25,843 nucleotides of DNA from a virus, in IMG/VR virus record IMGVR_UViG_3300044695_001786, positions 1 through 25,843 of that record. One strand, given 5' to 3'. Below, in pieces: positions 7,315-14,653 of the stretch. The notes below the pieces were generated by a model. It had not been told where the DNA came from. It was given only the letters and a program-made list of their open reading frames with translations, and searched no databases. The translations under genes and the position numbers were made by a program. Numbering within the stretch: the stretch's first letter is position 1; each line of letters begins with the position of its first letter.

Positions 7315-10300
7315 ATGATCCACACTCAGACTCAAATCGACAACCTCATCGAGCTGGCAATCATTCAGCGCGTCGAGCTAAAGAAGCTCGTCGAATCGCT
7401 GCCGGAACTCCGCACGCATCTCTCGGTGGAGATCGAGCGCAACTTAAACGAGATTGAACCAGCGATGCGCGATGAACTGCAAAAGTTCCTCTCGCAAGAA
7501 TCACAATCCGAGCACGCAAAGCTCGGCAACGTATTAAAGCAAAAGATCGCCGAGCTGTCCGTGCAACTCGAGGACACGACCGCTGCGAAGTATTCCGTGT
7601 TGATGGCCGAGCGCGCGGAGAATGAAACGCTTTTGGCTAAGGCCGAAGCACGCATCGCCGAGGCTGCATCTGCGCTGCCGAACGCGGTCAAAGAAATTGT
7701 CGCCGACGAACTCTCGCGCTTTCCTCGCGCGGGCGAAATTGACCAATTGCGAAAAGAGTTTGCCGAGCCGAAAGGTTTGAACCCGCGCGGCAAGTGGGAA
7801 TCTGGCGTTACTTATTACAAGCTCGATCTTGTCGCCTACAACGGCGACAGCTACGTTGCAAACGAGGAGACGACGCAAAAGCCTTCGCGTAATTCGACTA
7901 AGTGGACGCTGAACTCTGCGCGTGGTGCGGCTGGTAGTGGAAACAGTACGACGCTTGCCGAGCTGACCGGCTCACCTGCCAACGGTCAAATCCTGATCGG
8001 CAGCAATGGCGCGTTCGTAAACGCCGACATTACGGCGGGCGACGGTATCGCAATCTCGACGGCGGCCGGATTCATCGAAATCTCCGCCGACGGCGGAACG
8101 AATTACCAAGGCACTTGGGACGCGGCGACGAATAGCCCAACGCTCACGTCGAGCGTCGGCACCAAGGGTTATTACTACGTCGTCAACGTGGACGGCTCGA
8201 CGAACCTTAACGGCATTACCGACTGGAAGGTTGGCGACTGGGCGATCTACAACGGCACGATCTGGCAGAAGGTAGATAACAGCGAATCGGTCACTAGCGT
8301 ATTCGGTCGCGTTGGCTCGATCACCGCCGTCGCTGGCGATTACTCGGCCACGCAGATCACGAACACCGCGGCAGGTAGCATCACGGCGACGAACGTACAG
8401 GACGCGATCAACGAACTCGATGGTGAGAAATTGGCGAAGGCGTCGAACCTGAGCGACGTCGCCAGCGTCACGACTTCGCGCACCAATCTCGGCGTCACCG
8501 CCACCGGCGCAGATACGACTTACGCATACCGCGCGAACAATCTCAACGATCTCGCCAGCGTCACGTCGGCTCGCACAAATCTCGGTCTTGGCTCTGCCGC
8601 GGTGGAGAGCGCGACCTTTTTCCTGCAAGCCGCGAACTCGTTGAGCGACGTTGCATCCGTTGCGCTTGCTCGCACGAATCTCGGCTTGGGTAGCATCGCT
8701 ACTCAATCGGCTGGCAATGTCTCGATCACTGGCGGAAGCATCTCCGGCATTACAGACCTTGCCGTGGCAGATGGTGGCACTGGTGCCTCCACGCTGACTG
8801 GTTACGTTAAAGGCAGCGGAACGGCGGCTCTGACGGCATCTAGCACGATACCAAACACCGACATCACTGGTCTTGGTACAATGAGCACGCAGAACGCTGC
8901 AAGCGTCACCATCACTGGCGGCACGATCACCGGAATCACGGACTTGGCTATCGCTGACGGCGGCACCGGAGCATCTAACGCGACGGACGCGCGCACCAAT
9001 CTCGGACTCGGCTCTGCTGCGGTGGAGAGCGCGACCTACTTTCTCCAAGTCGCAAACAATCTCAGCGACGTCGCCTCGGTCGCTCTGGCCCGAACCAATC
9101 TTGGTCTTGGCAATTCCGCCACGCGCGACGTTGGCACGACCGCTGGCACCGTTGCGGCTGGCGACGACGCACGCTTTACCGACTCGCGCACTCCTACCGG
9201 CCCAGCTGGCGGCGATCTCACCGGCACCTATCCAAACCCAAGCCTGACGATCTCTGGCGTCACGGCTGGCGGCTATGGCAGCGCATCGAGCGCAGTCGTC
9301 ATCACGCTCGACTCGAAAGGTCGCGCGACGGCGGCATCGGCGGTAAACATTCTGATTGCTGAATCGCAAGTCACGAACCTCGTCACCGATCTGGCGTCGA
9401 AGATTCCGAGCACCGAGAAAGGCGCCAACTCTGGCGTCGCTACGCTCGACTCTGGCGGCAAGATTCCGCTCACACAGTTGCCCGATTCTATCCTCGGCCA
9501 AGTGACGTACATGGGAACGTGGAATGCTGCGACGAACTCGCCAACGCTAGCGAATCCTCCCGCGACGACGACCCTCGGCGATTACTACATTGTCACGACC
9601 GGCGGCACGTTTGCCTCGATCACGTTCAACGTCGGCGACTGGATTATCAGCAACGGCGCCGACGGCTGGGCGAAGGTGGACAACACGGACGCGGTCGCCT
9701 CGGTCTTCGGCCGCACCGGAACCGTGACCGCTACCAACGGCGACTACACCGCGAGCAACATCACGAACGTGCCAGCGGGCGGAATCGTCGCCACGGAAGT
9801 TCAGGCCGCGATCAACGAGCTGGACGGCGACAAACTAGCCAAGGCGTCGAATCTCTCCGACCTCGTTTCGCCTTCGACGGCGCGAACCAATCTCGGACTC
9901 GGCAGCGCAGCGACGCAGAACGACACTTATTTTCTGCAAGTCGCCAATAACCTCTCCGACTTGGCGAGCGTCACCACGGCCCGCAGCAATCTCGGACTCG
10001 GCACGATGGCGGTTCAGAACGCGGCGAGCGTTTCCATCACCGGCGGCAGCATCACCGGCATCACCGATCTAGCGGTTGCGGACGGCGGCACGGGCGTATC
10101 AACGACGCCCGCCAACGGTCAGCTCCTCATCGGTAACGGCACCGGCTACACGGTCGCAAACCTTACGGCTGGCACCGGCGTAACGATCACGAACTCGTCA
10201 GGCGGCATCTCGATTGCCACGACTGGCGCGCAATCGGCGGAGACGCTGACGGCCACGGTTACCAACGCCGAATCTACGACGATCACCAAAGGCCAAGTCG

Positions 10301-12564
10301 TTTATGCTTTCGGCGCGACTGGCAATCGCATGAGCGTAAAACTCGCGTATAATACGGGAGACGCGACCTCGGCGAAAACACTCGGAATCGTGAGCGACGC
10401 CAGTATCTCGGCTGGTGGAACCGGAACGATCACGCTCGTCGGCGTAGTCGATGGCCTGACGCTCGGAAGCTACACGGACGGCGACCAACTTTATCTCGGT
10501 GCGACGGCTGGCTCGCTAACGAACGTCAAGCCTTACGCTCCGAACCATCTCGTTTATGTCGGCATCGTCGAGCGCGCGAACAACGGCAACGGCGAACTCT
10601 ATGTGCGCGTTCAGAACGGCTATGAGCTGAACGAACTGCACGACGTGCAGATCACCACGCCGCCGTCTGCTGGCGCTCTGCTTGTTTATGACGCGACGAA
10701 CGCACTTTGGAAAGCTGCGCGGCTTACGGCTGGTACTAACATCGCCATCACGAACGCTGACGCATCGGTTACGGTGGGCATCACGGGAACCATCGCTGGC
10801 ACCTACGGCGGCACAGGCGTAAACAACGGCGCGAACACTCTCACGATTGCTGGCAACGTGACGCACGCGGGCGCGTTCACGCAGTCGTTTACTGCTACGG
10901 CTAACACGGCTCTGACGCTGCCTGTCACGGGCACGCTGGCGACCTTGGCTGGCTCGGAGGCGTTGAGCAATAAGACGATTACGGCGTCGTCGTTTAGCGG
11001 GTCGGTAACTGCAACGACGTTGAGCACGTCGGGAGACGCAGGAATTGGAACAGCTTCACCAACTCAAAGGTTACAAGTATCAAGCAGTGCTGGTTCAACT
11101 TATACGCTCATCACAAACACTGGAACAGGCCCAAGCAATTTGTTTTTGGGAGCGGCTAACGCCACAACGCAAATTATCTCTCGTGATGCCACGACAGGCG
11201 CGGTTCCGATTTCAGTTATTATTGGCACTACGGAGCGGGCAAATTTCTCCTCCACCGGACTCGCTGTTACTGGAACGTTGAGCGCGACGGGTGCCCTTTC
11301 GATTACTGCAACCGCAGCAAGTTCTATCTCGCGGACTCTAAGTGTGGGCGCACTAATTGCATCAGGAAATCTAAATGGCTTGGGTTTTGTGCCTAATTCC
11401 ACGGGCCTAAGTGCGGGTTACAATTATAGCGGAGGCGATGCGGAAACTAACGTTATTTTTGGCGCAAGTTCTTCTTCGCAGCAAATGCGTTTCCAACGCT
11501 GGGATGGCACCACTCTAACGAATGTTTTGACCCTTGTAGGCACAGGCAACGTCGGCATTGGTCTATCAACTCCGAGCTATCGCCTACAAGTCGGAGACGG
11601 CACTTCTACAAATTATGGCATTTGTTTTAATAAAGGTGCGGCGAATATAAATGACGCTGCAAACTTTGAGCAATTATTTAAACTAACACCAGATGCAAGC
11701 GGGTTTATGTATGCCAAGATAATTGGCGCACGAGACACATCATCTGCGTATAAATCATATCTCGGCTTTTTTACGGAAAGCAAAAGTTCCGGCACAACAG
11801 ATACATCAGCCGAGCGTATGCGCATCGACAGCAGCGGCAACGTCGGCATTGGGACTACGACAGGTCTGCTGGATGCAGTAAATCGCGTAACCGTTTCTGT
11901 TAATGGAACAAGTTCTAGTGCGCTTGCTTTTGGTGTGGCTGGAACCCGTCGCGCTCACATCTATGTGGATGGGAGTGAAATGGCAATCGCGGCTGGTCAA
12001 AGCGGTCAGTCACAGGTAATGACGTTTCAGGTCAACGGCTCCGAACGCGCCCGCATCGACAGCAGCGGTAATTTGCTGATTGGGACGACGACTACTAGCG
12101 GTAATGCTGGATTTCAGTTTTTACCAAACGCTGGCAGCGGATTCGTAGCATCTATTGACCATGTTACTGGAGTAGCATCGGGTGCATTTTACTATTCTTT
12201 TAACTATAACGGTTCGTCTATTGGTAACATTACACAAAGCGGAACGGCTGCTGTTTTATACAACACAACTTCCGATTATCGTCGTAAATTTAACGTCCAA
12301 GACCTTACTGGCAGCGGTACATTCATTGACTCTCTAAAACCTCGCACGTTTGATTGGGACACTGGCGACAAGGGTGTGGGCTTTATTGCTCACGAATTTG
12401 CCGAGGTTTGCCCATCTGCCGTCACTGGTGAAAAAGACGCCGTGGATAGCGACGGCAATCCGAAGTATCAGGGTATGCAAGCCAGCTCCGCTGAAGTCAT
12501 CGCAAATCTAGTTGCGGAGTTGCAGTCGCTTCGCCAACGTGTCGCCGCTCTCGAATCCAACTAA
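7315..12564 (+). CDS. Long tail-fibre protein with C-terminal S74 autocleaving chaperone
   Basis: This 1749-residue fibre-like protein begins with a coiled-coil-rich region (residues 1-150), then a carbohydrate-binding-like module (about 153-208: GKWESGVTYYKLDLVAYNGD, then a P-x(4)-W ending). A long Gly/Ser/Thr/Ala-rich shaft follows, with repeated RTNLG, ITGG and ADGGTG elements and two copies of a 130-residue unit. From about residue 1242 the shaft changes to GIGT-type repeats (AGIGTASPTQRLQV, NVGIGLSTPSYRLQV, two RIDSSGN blocks). The C-terminus is a Peptidase_S74 intramolecular chaperone: SDYRRK supplies the expected Ser-Lys dyad (S1653, K1658), followed by GVGFIAHEFAEVCP and a terminal coiled coil. 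Self-cleavage would release about 97 residues after trimerisation. Its place, between portal and head protease, is unusual; the product may nevertheless attach to the tail. Host binding is inferred. Confidence 0.9.
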   Translation: MIHTQTQIDNLIELAIIQRVELKKLVESLPELRTHLSVEIERNLNEIEPAMRDELQKFLSQESQSEHAKLGNVLKQKIAELSVQLEDTTAAKYSVLMAERAENETLLAKAEARIAEAASALPNAVKEIVADELSRFPRAGEIDQLRKEFAEPKGLNPRGKWESGVTYYKLDLVAYNGDSYVANEETTQKPSRNSTKWTLNSARGAAGSGNSTTLAELTGSPANGQILIGSNGAFVNADITAGDGIAISTAAGFIEISADGGTNYQGTWDAATNSPTLTSSVGTKGYYYVVNVDGSTNLNGITDWKVGDWAIYNGTIWQKVDNSESVTSVFGRVGSITAVAGDYSATQITNTAAGSITATNVQDAINELDGEKLAKASNLSDVASVTTSRTNLGVTATGADTTYAYRANNLNDLASVTSARTNLGLGSAAVESATFFLQAANSLSDVASVALARTNLGLGSIATQSAGNVSITGGSISGITDLAVADGGTGASTLTGYVKGSGTAALTASSTIPNTDITGLGTMSTQNAASVTITGGTITGITDLAIADGGTGASNATDARTNLGLGSAAVESATYFLQVANNLSDVASVALARTNLGLGNSATRDVGTTAGTVAAGDDARFTDSRTPTGPAGGDLTGTYPNPSLTISGVTAGGYGSASSAVVITLDSKGRATAASAVNILIAESQVTNLVTDLASKIPSTEKGANSGVATLDSGGKIPLTQLPDSILGQVTYMGTWNAATNSPTLANPPATTTLGDYYIVTTGGTFASITFNVGDWIISNGADGWAKVDNTDAVASVFGRTGTVTATNGDYTASNITNVPAGGIVATEVQAAINELDGDKLAKASNLSDLVSPSTARTNLGLGSAATQNDTYFLQVANNLSDLASVTTARSNLGLGTMAVQNAASVSITGGSITGITDLAVADGGTGVSTTPANGQLLIGNGTGYTVANLTAGTGVTITNSSGGISIATTGAQSAETLTATVTNAESTTITKGQVVYAFGATGNRMSVKLAYNTGDATSAKTLGIVSDASISAGGTGTITLVGVVDGLTLGSYTDGDQLYLGATAGSLTNVKPYAPNHLVYVGIVERANNGNGELYVRVQNGYELNELHDVQITTPPSAGALLVYDATNALWKAARLTAGTNIAITNADASVTVGITGTIAGTYGGTGVNNGANTLTIAGNVTHAGAFTQSFTATANTALTLPVTGTLATLAGSEALSNKTITASSFSGSVTATTLSTSGDAGIGTASPTQRLQVSSSAGSTYTLITNTGTGPSNLFLGAANATTQIISRDATTGAVPISVIIGTTERANFSSTGLAVTGTLSATGALSITATAASSISRTLSVGALIASGNLNGLGFVPNSTGLSAGYNYSGGDAETNVIFGASSSSQQMRFQRWDGTTLTNVLTLVGTGNVGIGLSTPSYRLQVGDGTSTNYGICFNKGAANINDAANFEQLFKLTPDASGFMYAKIIGARDTSSAYKSYLGFFTESKSSGTTDTSAERMRIDSSGNVGIGTTTGLLDAVNRVTVSVNGTSSSALAFGVAGTRRAHIYVDGSEMAIAAGQSGQSQVMTFQVNGSERARIDSSGNLLIGTTTTSGNAGFQFLPNAGSGFVASIDHVTGVASGAFYYSFNYNGSSIGNITQSGTAAVLYNTTSDYRRKFNVQDLTGSGTFIDSLKPRTFDWDTGDKGVGFIAHEFAEVCPSAVTGEKDAVDSDGNPKYQGMQASSAEVIANLVAELQSLRQRVAALESN
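8104..8493 (+). repeat. Fibre shaft repeat unit, copy 1 (390 bp)
   Basis: This stretch encodes 130 residues running from YQGTWDAATNSPTL through VGDW, FGRVGSITA, AINELDGEKLAKASNLSD to SRTNLG. A second unit of exactly the same length lies at 9508-9897. The two align without net gaps, and the second halves are the more alike, with AINELDG, KLAKASNLSD and RTNLG shared. The DNA has diverged at many third positions, so the duplication is old or the copies came from different sources. Confidence 0.85.
8722..8790 (+). repeat. ITGG...ADGGTG shaft motif, copy a
   Basis: This is the first of three 69-base coding repeats of the form (S/T)ITGG-x-I-x-GITDLA-(V/I)-ADGGTG-x-S. The others are at 8908-8976 and 10033-10101. 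Each follows an ARTNLGLG or RSNLGLG segment or its remnant. The motif is common in environmental phage fibres and probably forms a turn or transition between shaft segments. Confidence 0.85.
8908..8976 (+). repeat. ITGG...ADGGTG shaft motif, copy b
   Basis: This is the second copy of the 69-base coding repeat (TITGGTITGITDLAIADGG..). It is directly followed by a near-copy of the ARTNLGLGSAAVESAT segment. At the DNA level 9010-9114 resembles 8590-8695. Confidence 0.85.
9508..9897 (+). repeat. Fibre shaft repeat unit, copy 2 (390 bp)
   Basis: This is the partner of the unit at 8104-8493. It encodes YMGTWNAATNSPTL, a GDW motif, FGRTGTVTA, AINELDGDKLAKASNLSD and ARTNLG, again 130 residues. The block KLPLTQL-like segment just before it (KIPLTQLPDSILGQV) suggests that it begins a new shaft module. 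Confidence 0.85.
10033..10101 (+). repeat. ITGG...ADGGTG shaft motif, copy c
   Basis: This is the third copy of the 69-base coding repeat (SITGGSITGITDLAVADGG..), 1.06 kb after copy b. It closes the RTNLG-rich part of the shaft; after it the sequence becomes non-repetitive until the GIGT-type repeats. Confidence 0.85.
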
Positions 12565-12569
12565 AACAC

Positions 12570-12764
12570 ATGAACACTGAACAATCCAAACCCACCATCG
12601 AAATTAACGATATTGCCTCCGTAGTTCAGCTCATCGACGTTTGCTCCACTCGTGGCGCGTTTCGCGGTGAAGAACTCTTAATAGTCGGTGCCATGCGAAA
12701 CAAGTTTTCTGAGATTGTAAAATCCCAGCAAGAACCAGCTGCCGAGGCACCGAAAGCTGAATAA
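12570..12764 (+). CDS. Small conserved phage protein following the fibre gene
   Basis: This 64-residue protein has the core IEINDIASVVQLIDVCSTRG followed by AFRGEELLIVGAMRNKF and an alanine/glutamate-rich tail. Short proteins with the same D-x(4)-V-x-x-I-D-x-C/V-x-x-R-G-A-F-x-G-E-E-L pattern are recalled from aquatic tailed phages, usually near structural genes. The predicted fold is helical, with no signal peptide or membrane segment. The start lies 6 bases after the fibre stop, preceded by the G-free string aaaacac. One base separates its stop from the next start, so it belongs to the fibre operon. A role as fibre assembly helper or minor virion protein is a guess from position. Confidence 0.75.
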   Translation: MNTEQSKPTIEINDIASVVQLIDVCSTRGAFRGEELLIVGAMRNKFSEIVKSQQEPAAEAPKAE

Positions 12765-12765
12765 A

Positions 12766-13296
12766 ATGGCTGGAATAAAAGACGTAAACTGGCGCAGCTA
12801 CGTTGGCCCTGCGGACAACGGCAAGCTGGTTACGTCTGAGGACTGGCAAGCTCCAAGCGACCCTAAGCAATGGGACGACTTGTTTAAATGCTCAAACGTG
12901 AGCAACCTAACGGCTACTGGGCTAACGATTCCTGCTAGCCGTGAGGACTCGATTGATTGTGTGCGCGGAAACGCCTATTCCTTTGAATCCTGCACGATCG
13001 AAGGATCGGTCACGGTCAAAGGTAGCATCGACGGATTTACCCTCTCGAATTGCGTTGTTTCGGGCACGGTTGAACTCGGCCAATACTCCAACTACTGGGT
13101 CAAAGGTAGCGCTCCGACGCGCAATGTCCGACTCGTCAACTGCTGCTCACCAGATGGCTCGCCGATTAGGGTGAAGCTCTGGGACGCCGAGATGCCGTTT
13201 GTGCAGAATACCAACGTCGCTTTCACCAAGATACCAAAGTGGGTTTGGCTTCCTTATTTCTTGTTCCGTCGTTTGACGAATCCCAAAGCAGTATAA
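12766..13296 (+). CDS. Beta-helix-like phage protein
   Basis: This 176-residue protein has short repeated strands separated by turns (NAYSFESCTIEGSVTVKGSI, then DGFTLSNCVVSGTVELG, then NVRLVNC) that look like rungs of a small right-handed beta helix, with stacked cysteines at similar rung positions. The end is hydrophobic and aromatic (KWVWLPYFLFRRL). Parallel beta-helix proteins in phages usually bind or degrade glycans, but no catalytic residues can be assigned. It follows the fibre gene closely and precedes the holins. It could be a fibre tip, an accessory adhesin or a membrane-associated protein. Function unknown. Confidence 0.65.
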   Translation: MAGIKDVNWRSYVGPADNGKLVTSEDWQAPSDPKQWDDLFKCSNVSNLTATGLTIPASREDSIDCVRGNAYSFESCTIEGSVTVKGSIDGFTLSNCVVSGTVELGQYSNYWVKGSAPTRNVRLVNCCSPDGSPIRVKLWDAEMPFVQNTNVAFTKIPKWVWLPYFLFRRLTNPKAV

Positions 13297-13299
13297 GCC

Positions 13300-13698
13300 A
13301 TGCTCGATCTTCTCACAAATGCACTAGGCGGCGGCGCGTTAGGCGTCTTACTTAGAATCGGCAACGGCTTTTTTGAGAACTATAAGGCCGGACAAGATCA
13401 CAAACGAAAGCTGGAAGAGGCGAAAGCAATGGCCGAGATCGCCAGCGACAAAGCAAAGTGGGATGCGTTCACCGCGAGCCAACAAGCGGCAACTCCTCCG
13501 GCCAACACCTCGGACTGGGCGGCCAATTTGATAACGCTGTTTCGCCCATTCATCACGCTGCTTCTTTTGATTCTAGTGACCATTGTTTTCTTTCGCGTCA
13601 CGGCATCCGAGCAAGCTGAGATGATCGACGAAATTCAGTTCTGTGCGTTTAATTGTGTGGGCTGGTGGTTCGGAGATCGCATGACTCGCAAAAAATGA
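13300..13698 (+). CDS. Holin, gene-transfer-agent 3TM type
   Basis: This 132-residue protein resembles the holin family first described from gene transfer agents. It has a short hydrophobic glycine-rich N-terminus (LGGGALGVLLRIGNG), a charged helix (residues 28-60), a strong membrane segment after the family-typical arginine-proline (FRPFITLLLLILVTIVFF, 81-98) and a C-terminal WWFGDR motif (122-127). It would form inner-membrane lesions to start lysis. Its stop overlaps the start of a second holin-like gene by 4 bases. The leader (cagtataagcc) lacks a Shine-Dalgarno sequence. Confidence 0.78.
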   Translation: MLDLLTNALGGGALGVLLRIGNGFFENYKAGQDHKRKLEEAKAMAEIASDKAKWDAFTASQQAATPPANTSDWAANLITLFRPFITLLLLILVTIVFFRVTASEQAEMIDEIQFCAFNCVGWWFGDRMTRKK

Positions 13699-14021
13699 AC
13701 GAGCACAAAGACCTTATGGAAGTGGCAAAAGTCTGGAAAGAAACAGGCTGGCTCACTGCTGTGATTGGTGGCGCGGGCATGACTGCTCGGCTATTAGCCA
13801 ACCCAATCCAAGGCTCAATCTGGGACAGCGTGCGGCGCATCCTAATGGCGGCCATCGTATCAACTATTGCGTGGTTCATCGTTGAACAAATCGAGGTTAG
13901 CTCGCTCGTTAAGGCCATCACCTACGGCGTGGCTGGCGTCGTCTCTCCTGAGATTATCGACGGACTGACATCGCTGGCTAAGAAGTATAGCAAGAACCCT
14001 AGCAAGCTCTTGAAGAAATGA
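13695..14021 (+). CDS. Second holin, LydA / superfamily III-like
   Basis: The 108-residue reading from the ATG at 13695 is preferred over the upstream in-frame start at 13653, because it gives the ATGA overlap seen throughout the window and a family-like N-terminus. Three hydrophobic segments are visible (about 17-33, 48-64 and 70-84), with the LydA-like features GGAGMTARLLA, the amphipathic RRILMAAIVSTIAWF, EQIEVSSLVKAITYG and GVVSPEIIDGL, then a lysine-rich tail. LydA of phage P1 is a holin; homologues often sit in lysis cassettes. With the preceding gene this makes two unrelated holin-like proteins; one may act as antiholin. The stop overlaps the next start by 4 bases. Confidence 0.75.
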   Translation: MNEHKDLMEVAKVWKETGWLTAVIGGAGMTARLLANPIQGSIWDSVRRILMAAIVSTIAWFIVEQIEVSSLVKAITYGVAGVVSPEIIDGLTSLAKKYSKNPSKLLKK

Positions 14022-14626
14022 ACCCGAAGCTGATCACCGCTGCGCTGGCCGCAACTGTCGTCTGCTTTTCGGGCGTCGGAGTGATGACGGTGCAAAAGGT
14101 TTCGGAGAACATTGCGGCGAGTGACCGAGAGTTTGCGCTGACGAGCAACGTGCTGAGTCCGCTTTTCGACATTTACGGCTTGGCGATTGTGGACGGTCAG
14201 GCGAAGGCGAGCAAAGGACTGATCGACGCAAAAGAGTTTTGCGCTTCGCTGACCAAGTTGGAGAGCGAAGCCGAGCGACTGATCTCCGAGTTTGGTCAGC
14301 CTTCGGAACTCGTGGCGCAGCATAAACTCGTAAAAGCCTATTTGAAGAAAGCGCGCGAGGCGTGCGACAAGGGCGAAATTGAAACGCTGAACTCGCCGAG
14401 CATGACCGCAGAACTTTATGGCGTCATCGAGCCAATGACCGCGCTCATTAACAAGCTCTTGCTCGACAAGCTCACCGTCTCGCGCACGCACAAAGACGTC
14501 GCCGACTCGGCTTTGCTGACCTTTGAACGCTTCGCAAGCGTCGCGGCTGGGCTTGGCATCGTGTTTGCGGTCGCGCCTTGGATTGGCAAGCGACCGAAGA
14601 TCGTAAAGAAGCGAGCCAAGCGGTGA
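14018..14626 (+). CDS. Two-pass membrane protein with chemoreceptor-like four-helix domain
   Basis: This 202-residue protein has an N-terminal membrane segment (about residues 5-25), an extracytoplasmic helical domain (26-165), a second membrane segment (172-188) and a short, very basic tail (KRPKIVKKRAKR). The middle resembles the four-helix-bundle sensor domain of methyl-accepting chemotaxis proteins: an early ASDREF motif, then LSPLFDIYGLAIVDGQAKA, a heptad-rich helix, and a late LYGVIEPMTALINKLLL helix. No HAMP or signalling domain follows. It overlaps the second holin by 4 bases and ends the lysis cassette. It could sense periplasmic conditions or adjust holin timing, or replace a spanin, but it lacks a lipoprotein signal and a spanin partner is not visible. 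Resemblance to the sensor domain is by eye and moderate. Confidence 0.6.
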   Translation: MNPKLITAALAATVVCFSGVGVMTVQKVSENIAASDREFALTSNVLSPLFDIYGLAIVDGQAKASKGLIDAKEFCASLTKLESEAERLISEFGQPSELVAQHKLVKAYLKKAREACDKGEIETLNSPSMTAELYGVIEPMTALINKLLLDKLTVSRTHKDVADSALLTFERFASVAAGLGIVFAVAPWIGKRPKIVKKRAKR

Positions 14627-14653
14627 GCGATTTTGACGTCCGTCGCACTAGCG

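Noticed and set aside
7972-9501. A 509-codon open frame on the - strand
   Set aside because: It lies opposite the repetitive GC-rich fibre shaft. The translation is low-complexity and arginine-rich, with no domain, and arises from the codon bias of the + strand gene.
7315-12564. Regular repeats considered as CRISPR or satellite DNA
   Set aside because: The repeats are in frame, encode conserved peptide motifs and vary at third positions, so they are protein repeats, not spacers with identical direct repeats.
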